Shown piece by piece: positions 1 through 11,220 of a stretch of DNA of 64,000 nucleotides (within the stretch, counting starts at the first letter, position 1; each line of letters opens with the position of its first letter). The notes under the pieces were generated by a model. That model searched no databases. It was not told where the DNA came from and saw nothing but the letters and a program-made list of their open reading frames with translations. The translations under genes and the position numbers were made by a program. The stretch is from Exophiala sp. HKRS030 (lineage: Eukaryota; Ascomycota; Eurotiomycetes; Chaetothyriales; Herpotrichiellaceae), in NCBI GenBank assembly GCA_023897205.1, contig JAHWDD010000004.1, positions 1 through 64,000 on the forward strand, read 5' to 3'.

Positions 1-1050
1 TTAGGTATTTAAGAAGTCCTAATAAGGTAATATATAATAGTAATAAAATAATTATAAAGCTAATAAGATATTTTTAGGTATTTTCTAACTTTTCGAGGTT
101 ATTCTAGTTATTAATTACTTATCCTTAAACCTTTTTTCTTTCTATTCGCGACGATTTTTTATATTATTTCTTCCTCTTTACTAATCCTTTCTTATTTTAT
201 TACTTTTAAGGTCCTAGAGGATTATATTTCTATTCTAGAGGGTAACTACTATCTTCTTAGCTCTTCGCTAATAAAAATCTAGAGTACCCCTTCTTCTAGG
301 AGGCTAAAACTATATTCGCGGTTTTCGATTAGGTATCCCTTATCTTACTAAAGTCTTACTCCTAAGCGGGTAAGGCCTAGAATTCCTTTCTAAGGTAACG
401 ATTTTAAAGTTTACGATAGCTTTTTAGAGATAAATATTATCGCCGCTTGATAAATACTTATTAATCTATTCTAAATTAGTTATTAAAGGTCTAACTTACC
501 TACTCTTTACTAATTTACTCTCTATACGCCTAACCCTTTCCTTCTTAAGATAAAATTACTTAGGGAGTATAATAACTAAGTAGTAATACTAAGGTTATCG
601 GTTCGACTCCGCTAGGAGGTACTAATATAACTAGTAATAACTAAGTCGGTACCTAAGACCTATTAAGTAGAGAGGATATCTAGGGGTAGTATTAGATAAA
701 CTAGTCGGTAGAACCTTAATATCGTAAGAACTAACTAACTAAATAACTTAAGTCTTAAGGATTACCGAAACTATTTAACTAAGTTATTTAGTAATTATAG
801 TAACTAAGTAAACTAGATAAAACGAGAATAGGGAATAAAACTTATTAATAGGAGCTAATATCTCTATTACTATCTATCTTCGTTACCTTCTTCCTCTTCT
901 TATTTAACTTCTACTAATCTTCTAGTATAGATAAAAGGCTTAGTATAGAAATAATAGCGTTTCTATACTAAGACTTCTAGTAAGCCCTAATTATATATTA
1001 TAGTATGTATTATATAAACGCTAAATCTATTAGGTACTCCGACTCCTTTA
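1..1050. other. unassigned RIPed sequence left of gypsy relic A
   Basis: This part has the same CpA/TpG depletion as the rest of the block but I find no readable protein relic in it. It may hold the left LTR and leader of the gypsy relic that follows, but I could not match it to sequence on the far side of that relic. Around 555-628 there is a tRNA T-arm-like stretch with B-box similarity (GGTTCGACTCC), discussed as a finding. Confidence 0.5.
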
Positions 1051-4000
1051 ACTTTAATTTCTAGTTAAGGAACGACGACTCTAATCGGAACCCCTATAGT
1101 CGATATAGTAATAAGAATATATATACCTTAGATATTAGGACCGAATAGCGGATACCTTTATTTTACTGGTAAGAATATATTAGAGTTCCTTCGATTATTT
1201 AATAACCTTTATAAAGAGTTTAGAATACTAGAGTTAGCTAGGATAATACGAGTCCTTTGGTTCTACGAGCCTAGTATTCGTAAATACCTACGAATAACTA
1301 TTAAAGTCGAAGAGAAGGAATAGCTTAACCTATAAAAGTTAATAAAGAAGGAGTAGAAACTTCTTAACAATAAATATAAAATAAAAAGTCTAGGATTCTT
1401 AGAAGAATTAGCTTCGAAGAAGAGAACTAGATATAATAATATTAGGATATATATACGTTAGTTCTGTACTATAGTAAAGTCGATAATTAAATAAGGTAAG
1501 ATTATATCCTATTATACTTCGCTTACCTTTCTTAGAGAACTTCTCGACTTACTTATTAAAAGAGTTACTAAGTTAGCGGAAATTAATTTCGAAAAGCCGG
1601 AGATATTAAAGTTTAAGACTATATATAAAGAAGCTATTAAGTTTTAGAATACTTAGAAAGCGTTATCGAATATAGAATAGTTATATATATTAAATAGAAA
1701 GGAGTATATATATTTAGTTATAGCCGCACTACCGGTTATACTTAATACGAGACTACTAGAGGAGAAGGAAACCTTAGAAAGGTTTAAGTCGAAATTAGGA
1801 TAAAAGACTATCCTTAAATAAGAAAAGGAACCGAAGAAGCTAACGCTAGCGCCTACTAGCTTTAAAGTAAATAAGGATAAGCTAGTTATATTATTCGAAA
1901 AGAAGATAGTATTACTAATAAGAATCTAGATAGATACTCTTAGTAACTAAGTTAGGGAGATAAAGTCTCTTATAAGTAATAATAGACCTTAAGGACCGGT
2001 CTATTAAAGAATAGAATATAATTATTCTCGTAATTATTTATATATAGGAGAAGAAACTAAGCTAAGTTACTTCTTTTATAGTAGCGACTACTATAGATCT
2101 TAGTATAAAGACCTAAAAGGAATAATCGAAGAAGGTATTATCTATAAAAATAAAAATAGGAAAATCTATATAGGTCCTACTAGCGAAGGGGGTCGCGAGT
2201 TACGGTTCCTAAGAGATATATAGAATAAGAATTATATCCTTATACTCCTTTATAGCTAAGCCTAGTTATTCTAGAAATTAAGAGTATTATTAGTAAAGTT
2301 AGGTATCTACGAATTAAACTTATATTTCGGGGACGATACCGAAGAAGAAGAGGAAGATAATAATAATAATAAAATTAGAATAGGAGTAGCTATCGCCCGT
2401 ACTAGTATACGGGCTAAAGCTAAAGAATTAAAAGTTAGATATAGTTCGTCTACTAATAGAGTATTAAAAAGTCGATAAAAGCGAGAGGAAGCTCTCTCTA
2501 CTACTAAAATAATACGAAAAGGTATCTATATACTAATCCTTTAGGAGGAACTATTAAAGATTAAAGACGAGTAGAAAATTCCGGTTAGAATAATAGCTTA
2601 ACTAATAGGGCGATACCTAGATACGTAGCTAATAATCCCTACGGTCTCGAAATCGAAAGATAAAGCGACTATAGAGGATATAGTTATAAGTAAACCTAAG
2701 TTTCTAAGTAGGGAGAAGCTTAGTAAGGTATTAGGTAGAGTAAATAGGTCGGAGAAATTAGCCGAAGCGCTATTAAATTAGAAGGTTAAAGGAATTACTA
2801 TCTAAGGGATCCTCTTAGGTTCGAAGAAAGTTCGTAAATTAATATTCTCGTCGAAAGAATAGGATTATAATAAAGAAAAGGATAAATTTAGTATAACCTA
2901 TAAAGTTAAAGCTATTAGAATAAATAAGTAATTAGTTTTATAGAAGCTAATTTCGTTTTATACTCTATACTCCGTTATTCTTATATTAACTAGACTAGAA
3001 ATTTAACTAATATTATTAGACTATAGAGTAGAGATTAATATTATTTTACTTCGTCTTATTTAAGTATTATAGTTACCGGTAAGTTCGAGTATAAATATAT
3101 AAGCTATAGGCTTTAATAGCGAAGCGAATAAGTTTATAGGCGTTATTAAAAACCTCGCTATTAGCGTAAAAGGTATTACTATAGAAGTATATATCTTTAT
3201 TACGAAGGTATTAGATCTTAAGTATAATTTAATACTTAGGAACTTATATATTTAAAGTACTCGAGTAAAGATTATAGCGGAGCGAAGTAGCGAGACGATC
3301 GTATAACTTTAAGATCTAAAAACCTAAGCGACGGTAAGGATTCGCGCTACTAAGGCTAGTATCGATAATAAGGATAAGATATATTTAATAAGAGAGATAG
3401 TATATAAAGCTTTAAACTATACCGCGAACTAATAGAAGGAAGGTCTTAATTCGCGTACCTAGGAGGCCTAAGAGTTAATATATTAAGATTCTAGTTATAT
3501 AACTATATAGATTCTATATAGACGCTAAGACTTAGTAAGGCTTTATAGTAATAGGGGTCTTCCGCTATAATAACTAACGAAGAAGATTCCGATAGATTAC
3601 CTATACTCGAAAGGTAGTTTAGGCCCGTAATAGAGAGTTATAGTAGGTTATAGAGAATATCTAGGAGAAGGGATAGTTAGAGTTTAGCGTAGGATCTTAA
3701 AAATAAATAGAAATAGGTAAAATTAAAAAATAGTAGTTTTCCGAAAAGGGAGTTTCGAGTTTATACTTTATATAAAAGGAAAGCCGATAAGGTATTACCT
3801 TAAAGCGTTCCTATTCTTAATGGATTATCTCCGGGTAGAGATCCTAACTAGGTAAAGAAGGTATAAGAGCGAGAGAAAAAGGTAGGTTATTAGTTAAGAG
3901 TATATAAGTATTTAGAGTAGATACTCCCTTATATTAATAATACGGTAGCGGGATCGAAATTTACGCCGGAGTATACGGAGAGAACTTTAGTCGAAGATAA

Positions 4001-7000
4001 TTTAACTCTATAGGAGAGGGATATCCTTATAGAAGTACTATATAATTAAGAGTTAGCTATTATTTAGGATATATTAGATATTAGGAGAGTATCTTATAAT
4101 ATTATACTACCTTAGGTTATTCGTATAGTTCCTTATAAAATATAGTAAGCGAAAAGTTTCCTAATACCTAAAGTATTAAAAGAGAAACTAATAAAAGTCG
4201 TTAACGACTATATTCGATATCGTATTTTCGAAGAATATTACGGCCCCTATAGGAATACTTACTTTCTAGTAAAGAAGAAAAATAGAGACGTACGCCTTAT
4301 TATCGCTATAATACCTATAAATTAAGTAATAATTTAAGATATAAACCTCCTACCGTTATTTAATACTTTCTCCGAGGAATTTATAGGGATATCTATACTC
4401 TCGCTAATTAATTAGTTTTCTAGGTATAATTAACTTAAAACTATAAAGGAGTCGAGAGATATAATAGTAATCTAACTACCTAACGGTATTCTATATCGCT
4501 AGACTACTTTTATTTAAGGAGTAATAAATTCTATAGCTTAATTTTCTTATATTTCGACTAAGGTAATAATATAGTATATTCCCTTAGTAGCGATTTTATT
4601 TATTAATAATATAAGTATTAAGGGACTAAAGACTAAGTACGAAGGGAAAGAGGTTACCCTAGGTATTAGGCGTTTTATTTTAGAATATATATAGAATTTA
4701 GATTATATACTTTTAGATATTAAAAGAGCTAGAGTAAAGATCTCCGGTAAGAAGTTATAGTTCTATATATCTAGATTAAAGATTATTAGCTATATCTACG
4801 ATAAGTACGGCTAATACCTAGATAGTAAGAAGATTAAGAAGATTATAAATTAGCTAGCGTACTAAAGTACGATAGAGTTAAAAGGATTCTTAGGAATTTA
4901 CGTTTATTATAGGATTTAGATTTATAAGTTTATATAGCGTACGGCTCCCTTTTATCGGTTATTAAAGAAGGGAGCGGTCTAGTCGTAGTCTAAAGAATAC
5001 GAAGTAGCTATAAATAACTTAAAAGAAGCTTTAACGACCGCTCCCGTACTCGTTAGTCTTAACTATAGCGAAGATACTAGGGTTATTATCCTTACTTTTA
5101 ATAGTAGTCTTATCGAATAAGGTATAATATTAATATAAGTTAAAAAGGAAATAAAATAAAGATACCCGTTAAGGTATAAGAGTAGACTATAGTTAAAGGT
5201 AGAAGCGGAATATAATACTAGGAAATAAGAATACCGTTTACTATTAAAGGCCTTAAAGAAGTTTAAATACTAGCTTTATAGTATTTTATTTATAGTAGAA
5301 ACTAATACTTTAACGTTAACTATATAGCTTAATAGATTAGTAATAGATTTATCTAGAGCGCTCGTAACTTAATAGCTAGCTTAGATTCGCCTTTTTAACT
5401 TCGAAGTTAAATATATTTCTAGTTCTCGAAATCTAGTTATAGACGCGCTCTCTTATAGGCCGGCAACTATAGAAGATATTATTAAAATAGAGAGAGAGGA
5501 GGATATTAATAATTAGGTTATAGGATAACTTACTACCGTAAGGTTAATACTAGTTTAATTCGACGAGGGCGTCGAAATAGAGGATAGGGGTAAGGATACT
5601 AAATATATTACTTAGTAAGATAAAGAGGTAGAATTCTATAAGAAGGAATATTTAAATAATTTAATCTAAATTATAAAGGTACTAACTAGTAGGCTCGTTC
5701 GCCCTATAGATATATTCCCTACTAGATATCGTAAGCTTCGAAAGAGAGTATTAAAGTTTGTAGTTTAGAATAGCTACTTATTCCGAAGGCTAGATAAAGC
5801 GAACCTAGCTCGAAGAGTAATTAATAGTAAGGAGAGGAGGACTAAGATCCTTAAGGAGTTATACGATAATAGTAGATATAAAGGCCGTAAAAGTCTTTAC
5901 CGTAGAGTCTTAAATCGCTACTTTTAGAAAAGAATCTAGGAATCGGTAAAATAGTATATTAAGACTTATCTAGAGTACTAATTCCGAAGTTTAGCTAAAA
6001 TATATAAAGAGATATTTTCGACTTAAATTAATAAGCGCTAGGAAAAGGTTTATATTAATATAATGTATATACTATAGTTAGTAGGAAAGTATTTTCTAGT
6101 ATAGGCGAGAAGTAACTTCTCTAGATAAGTAGAGTATTAAGGTATTACTAAAAATAATAGCGAGATAGTAGCTAGGTTCCTTTAGGAGGAAGTAATTTAT
6201 AGATATAGGATCTTTAGAAAGCTAGTAATAGATAGCGGACCGGAGAATAAGGTATTAACTAAGGCTTTAGTAGAGAAGTATAATATCCGAAGAGTAGTTA
6301 TTTCTATATACTACCCTTAAGCGAATAGGATTATAAAGGCCGATTATTAACCGATTAAGGATATACTAGCGAAGATAAGTAGAAGTCCTAGTAATTATAA
6401 TTAGATAAAATATCTATACGCTATCCTATAGGCGAACTATATAACTATACGGAGTAGTATAAGAATAATACCTTATGAAATTAAATTCTTTAATCGACTA
6501 ATTTTATTAATTAAATTATAGTACTTAACTTAGAGTATAATAAACTAGGATAATATAAGAAGTACTAAAGACTTATTAGCTATAAGAGCTAGGGTATTAG
6601 AGTTATATAATAAAGATTTAGAAGAAGCGAAATTATATCTACGAAAGATAAGAAAAAAGGGTAAGAAAGTATTTAATTAAAGAAATTAGATTTAAACTAA
6701 ACCTTTAGAAGTTAGAATATTAGTTCTACTATATAATACCTTTAAGAATATAGATATATTAAGCTTAAATAAGTTATTCTTCCGCTAGAATAGCCTATAC
6801 CGTATTATTAATACTATACCTAAGAAAGGAACGTATATACTTTCGGAACTTAATAGGTCTATTCTACGCGGAACCTTCGCCGGTAATCGTCTTAAATAGT
6901 TCTTTATAAGGGAGCCCGAAGGGGGTATAGCGGTTTAACGTCGCCTATACGGGAACGAAATTAAGGATAGAAATAACTCTATAGAGGGTACTAAAGCTAC

Positions 7001-7150
7001 CGCGCTAGGTCTAGAAGAAGAAGAAGAAGAAGAAGGAGAAGAAGAGAGAGAAGAGGAAGATAAAGTAGCGAAGCGGAGTAACGGTTAGTTCTTACTAAAG
7101 GTAAGACGTTAACCTAGGGTAACGGTAGAGATTCTATCTATAAGGTATAA
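1050..7150 (+). mobile_element. degenerate Ty3/gypsy retrotransposon, relic A
   Basis: The plus strand reads as a full gag-pol in the order expected for Ty3/gypsy elements. A gag-like region lies at about 1,150-2,050, followed by a CCHC knuckle with its cysteines turned to tyrosine (about 2,061-2,110) and a protease active-site region (LDYRVEIN, near 3,020, from a DxGAE-type motif). Then come reverse transcriptase with its catalytic aspartates changed to Asn (about 4,590-4,620), RNase H (about 5,080-5,200), and integrase. The integrase shows an HHCC zinc region (5,868-5,960), a core with D-S-G-P-E-N (about 6,230-6,250) and a C-terminal ILRGTFAGNRLK segment (near 6,865-6,900). No chromodomain is seen. 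Flanking LTRs were not found, so the outer limits are approximate. Confidence 0.8.
1080..6940 (+). pseudogene. RIP-inactivated gag-pol of relic A
   Basis: The coding relic is interrupted by dozens of TAG and TAA codons, nearly all at positions where Gln or Trp fits the family. The change from Cys or His to Tyr in the gag knuckle and integrase zinc finger, and from Asp to Asn in the reverse transcriptase site, are exactly the substitutions that CpA-to-TpA change on one or other strand produces. The relic therefore cannot encode active enzymes. One part between protease and polymerase (about 3,470-3,545) also resembles the terminal repeat found at 7,488 and 18,361, so a small insertion there is possible. 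Confidence 0.75.
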
Positions 7151-7487
7151 GATATCTTGGGCTACTTAGAACTTTATAAGAGAGAAACTAGGGAGGAGGA
7201 GATAAAGTCTAGGAAGAAGTAGTTAAGGAGGTTAATAAAGTTAATATACCTTTATATTTTCTTTTATACTTATTTTTTCTCGCGTTTATTTTAGATTTCC
7301 TACCTTTTAATTCGTACTCTAATTATTTATTAATTAAGTAGGGAAGTAAGTCTCGAGAGTACCTTTATTTATTTATTTTTATTCGTAAGGTTAAAGTTAA
7401 TAAAAGGAGAGGTTATTATTAATTTAGATTAAAAAGATATAGTTTAGTTAATAGTTAAAATAAGTAGTAGAAATTATAGGTCCTATA
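7150..7487. other. RIPed spacer after relic A
   Basis: AT-rich RIPed DNA between the end of the gypsy coding relic and the inverted repeat at 7,488. It may include the right LTR of relic A, but I could not pair it with sequence on the left. Nothing else is visible. Confidence 0.4.
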
Positions 7488-7540
7488 AAGGCTTAGCGAC
7501 TATATAGGATCTATATAGTTATATACTAGTTATATAATAT
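7488..7540 (+). repeat. left terminal inverted repeat candidate
   Basis: This stretch matches the reverse complement of 18,331-18,361 over about 30 bases with a few transitions, and also the reverse complement of about 3,485-3,535 over roughly 50 bases. RIP has altered the copies differently: the right-hand copy, which lies outside the saturated block, keeps TG and CA where this one has TA. Confidence 0.5.
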
Positions 7541-8159
7541 TAAAATAGTAATTAAGGTTTTAGAAGCCTACTATAATAATAATCTTACCGGCGTAATATA
7601 CGACTTAAGGTAAATCTTAATAAATCTACTAGCTAAGAATAAAAGATTAAGAAGAGAAGAGTAGAAGATTAAGAGAATTAGTAACCTATTAGGCTAATTA
7701 GGGGAAAAAGCGATTAATAATAAAGAGTAGAAGTCCCTATATCGGAATAAGAGTGTTTTAGAATAATAAAGAAGGTAAATTTAAGATATTAAAGAGTAGT
7801 AGGTATATAAAAATAGAGGAAGAGAATTTATCTATATAAGACCTCTTCTCTCTCCTACCTTTTATTATTTAAACTATCCTTAGAGCCTTAATCTTAAGAT
7901 AACTATATAAGTCTTACCCTTCTCTTCTTCTCTTATAAGATTCTTAACTTCTTATTTCGACTCGCTCCGTCTTTATTCTTTTCCTTTCTTATCGGTTAAG
8001 AAGTTTTTCTCTTCTATTTATTTCCCTTTTATTATAAATTTATTTCCCTTTATTACTTTAGTCTCTAGGTCTCGGTTAATAAGATATTATAACCGCCCGA
8101 GACTTCTTCTAAAAGACTTAGAAGAGGTAAATAGTTACCCGTATCTCCTCTAACTTATT

Positions 8160-10068
8160 CTTTCTCTAATTTTAATATTAGACCTCGCTAGCCTATTACT
8201 AATCTAAGCTAGAATTCCGCCCTCGTACTATACTACTAAGGGAGCTAGAACTCTCTTACTATTAATATAGCTAACCCTTCCTCTAGAGGTTTAATAGTTA
8301 ATATTCGAACTATTTTATTAAACGTTAATCTAAATAATAATTAGATTATAGAAAATATTATTCTTAGTTTTAAGTATAGTATTAAAACTATAACTAAAGA
8401 TATCTAAGATTCCTATTTAATACTTATAGAAATAGAAAAAGATATCCTAAGTTTAAAGAAAGTTATAGAAAAGGAAAGACTCTAAGGATAATTAGATATA
8501 GTAAAAAGAGCTATAAAGGCTACTAAAGATAGAGCTTAAGAATATACTCTAGCCTATATAAAGCTACTAATACCGTAGTTTAATAATAAGGGAAAGCTAA
8601 TAGAACCTACCTTCTATAGCTAGGAATTCCTTTATAAACTTCTTCTTCTATTATACGGGAAAGAGATTAGGATAATTAGAGTATTAAGATTAGTATATAA
8701 GAGCGGTAAGTATAATTCTCTATTAGTAATTTAATTCCTAAGAGAGCTTTCTAGATAGAGAATCTATCGAATAGCTAGAATTATCCTAAAGAGAGATAAA
8801 CTACTAGCCGAGAACTTTTAAATTAGAGATATTTAATCGATTTATAATTAAGATAGCCGGTTACTCTAGAACTTATCTAGATACCTAGAGTTTTATAGTA
8901 TTATAAGTTATTTTAACTTCTAATAAGTTAAGGGAGTCTAGTTCCGAAATAGAATTAGGCTACCTAAACTCTCCGAGATTATAAGGAATAATAGAGGATT
9001 AGCCTCTCTTATAGTAGGAATATAAAGTTTACCTCTCTACTAGCCTAATTAATAAAGGGTCTAAACTATTCCTTCGAGCCCGGCGCCTTAGCCTAGATCT
9101 TAAGGCTTCTAGACTTTAGTTTAACTAAGGGTATAGTCTTAGTAATTAGCTTAAAACTTATAGGGTTTTAGTTATATAAATCTATATATAGTACGAACCC
9201 TATCTCTTAATCTAACTAAGTAATCTAGAAGTACTTCGGTTAAATAAGCTTCTTAAGATCTTCTATAACTTACTATAGAATTATATAACTAGCTAAATAT
9301 TACGGTCTTTTAGAAGAAGATCCTATAAAGTTCGTCGATATAAAGTATCTCTAAAGAAATAGAAAAAGAGAGGATTATAAAAAGTATTAAGAAAGATAAA
9401 TAGAATAAAGTTAGTAATAAAGATCTAGGCTAGGTAATATATAGAAAGCGACGGATAAATCCCGATAAGGTATATTACCTAACGGTAAGTATAGCGTTAA
9501 AATAGCTAAAACCCTAGAACCCTAGGTCGGTACCGGCTATTCTATAGAAATAAAAGAGAGGGCCGACCCCTAGTATACTTAAGGGAGCGGGTCCTAAGAG
9601 ACTAGACGTTAGTAATACTTCGTTAATACGGTAAATTAATTCGGTAATAGTAAGAATAATATTAACCCGTCCGGTTAGTATACTTATAAAGGGATTTAAA
9701 GGGGCGCCGAAAACTTACTATTATCCTATATTAAATTCTATAGAACTCTAGTCTTTTATCTAGGAGTTATATAATAAGTAGATATAGTATAAGATCTTTA
9801 AGACTAAGACTACTTATAAGCCTATTAATTTTATAACCTATAAAATATTGAAGTTTAAAAGATTTAGGATTAGACCTATTATCGAAGCCTTTAAAGAACT
9901 AGTTAATTTTATACCTAATAATTATACTACTAGTTATATTCGGTTCGCTTTTACGGCTATTTAAGTAGCGGAGAATATTAAGAAATCTTTAGTTAGGCCT
10001 AATATAACGATAACTCTTATTCGTTCCGCTCTTAATTAGTAGGGATAGACGTTCTAAAATAAACTAGT
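8160..10068 (+). pseudogene. N-terminal part of the Ulp1-like ORF (RIPed, interrupted)
   Basis: A single frame can be followed on the plus strand with only TAG and TAA stops at plausible Gln sites. The segment just before the insertion (about 9,715-10,068) reads without frame change straight into 17,445 once the retrotransposon and one copy of its target duplication are removed. I do not recognise a family in this N-terminal portion. It includes a charged, probably helical stretch at about 8,330-8,700. Whether 8,160-9,500 belongs to the same protein is uncertain. Confidence 0.5.
10064..10068. repeat. target-site duplication, left copy
   Basis: The five bases CTAGT directly precede the left LTR and are repeated directly after the right LTR at 17,440-17,444. 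A 5-bp duplication is usual for Ty3/gypsy integration and fixes the exact element boundaries. Confidence 0.9.
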
Positions 10069-10467
10069 TATTACGATTCGCTCCCGTAAGGTTATAAGTC
10101 GCTAAGGTTCTCCTTAGAAGAGGGTAGTATTATAGAGTAGTCTTAAGAAGTATAGTATAAACGAGGTACTAATAGCGAACTATCCTTAATCCTAAAATGT
10201 AGAGGTAGGATAATAAACTAAGTTAACTATAAAGTAATACTATATAAAGATCGTATATATATAGATAATTGTCCTTAGCGGTTATTAGCCGTCCTTAGTA
10301 GTTATTAGTTAGTTTTATACTAAGGACCGCTAAGGACGCTAATTTATACTAAGGATATCCTACTCCTAGTTACGTAACGTAGCCTCGTTCTCCATTAGCT
10401 AACTTCCCTTCCTAGGCCGGGTACCTTAGAACTCTTAGCGACCCTTTAGATAACCTAGTTCGTAATA
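10069..10467 (-). repeat. LTR (downstream end of the element)
   Basis: This copy is 399 bp and begins TATTACGA and ends TCGTAATA, a perfect 8-base inverted terminal repeat that would be TGTTACGA/TCGTAACA before RIP. It differs from the copy at 17,041-17,439 at about eleven positions counted by eye, all transitions. Confidence 0.93.
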
Positions 10468-10499
10468 TTACTCCCCTCCTTCCTTAGTTATTATCCTTA

Positions 10500-11220
10500 A
10501 CGTACTTAAGGTATATACGTCCCTCTATTCTCCTTCTACCCTTTCTATAGTTTCTATAACTAATTATACTATCTATCCGTAGCTCTAGACGCCTCCGTAA
10601 AACCTTATTTACCGACGATTAAAAAAGTCTAGGTCGGTTTATTATCGAATTTAGGAAGAAGATACCTCGCGCCTATTCTATATATCGTCGTAATAATACG
10701 GACTATAAAGTCTACGTTCGTTCCGGTTATTATAGTAAATACTACCTATATAGCTTAATTTACGATATTTATATAATAAAGTCTAAGTAGGATCGTCTAA
10801 AATCTAAAAGAGAGAGATTACTCTAGGAAATTAAGGCCTCCCGTAAGGCTTAGGTAGCCGCTATAGCCGCATAATAGGAAGCCCGTCGAAAAATAGATGA
10901 AGCGTTTAATAACGAATTACGGCTCCGGTAAGAGATATCTAAACTTAAGTTAGAGGCTAAGGAGGCTATTATAGTAGAGGACGCTCGCCTTTATCCTAAA
11001 GAGTAGGATTCCGGGGAAATTCTCGACCTTCCTCCCGCCGTACCTAGTAACCTCGCCTTATCCCCCTTTACCTAGAGTACCGGGGACGGCCTCTCCGATT
11101 AGTTCTAGGCCCTATCTTCGAGTATCCCTTAGGTATTATCTAATTCTAGTAGTATTAGGAGATTAGTTCTAGAATAAGATATTCCTTTAGTTCCTATATA
11201 TTTTCTAAATAATCGTATCC
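10500..11220 (+). pseudogene. antisense ORF inside the chromovirus, function unknown
   Basis: On the strand opposite to gag-pol, between the chromodomain and the LTR, a single frame runs for about 240 codons with stops only of the TAG and TAA kind. It reads as a basic start, then a short region with several Tyr that RIP could have made from Cys or His (about 10,690-10,760). A long charged Ala/Glu/Lys/Arg/Gln-rich stretch follows, likely a coiled coil (about 10,790-10,990), and then a Ser-rich, acidic tail. It overlaps the chromodomain on the other strand. I recognise no family. It could be a regulatory or structural accessory protein of the element or a captured host fragment. Confidence 0.5.
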
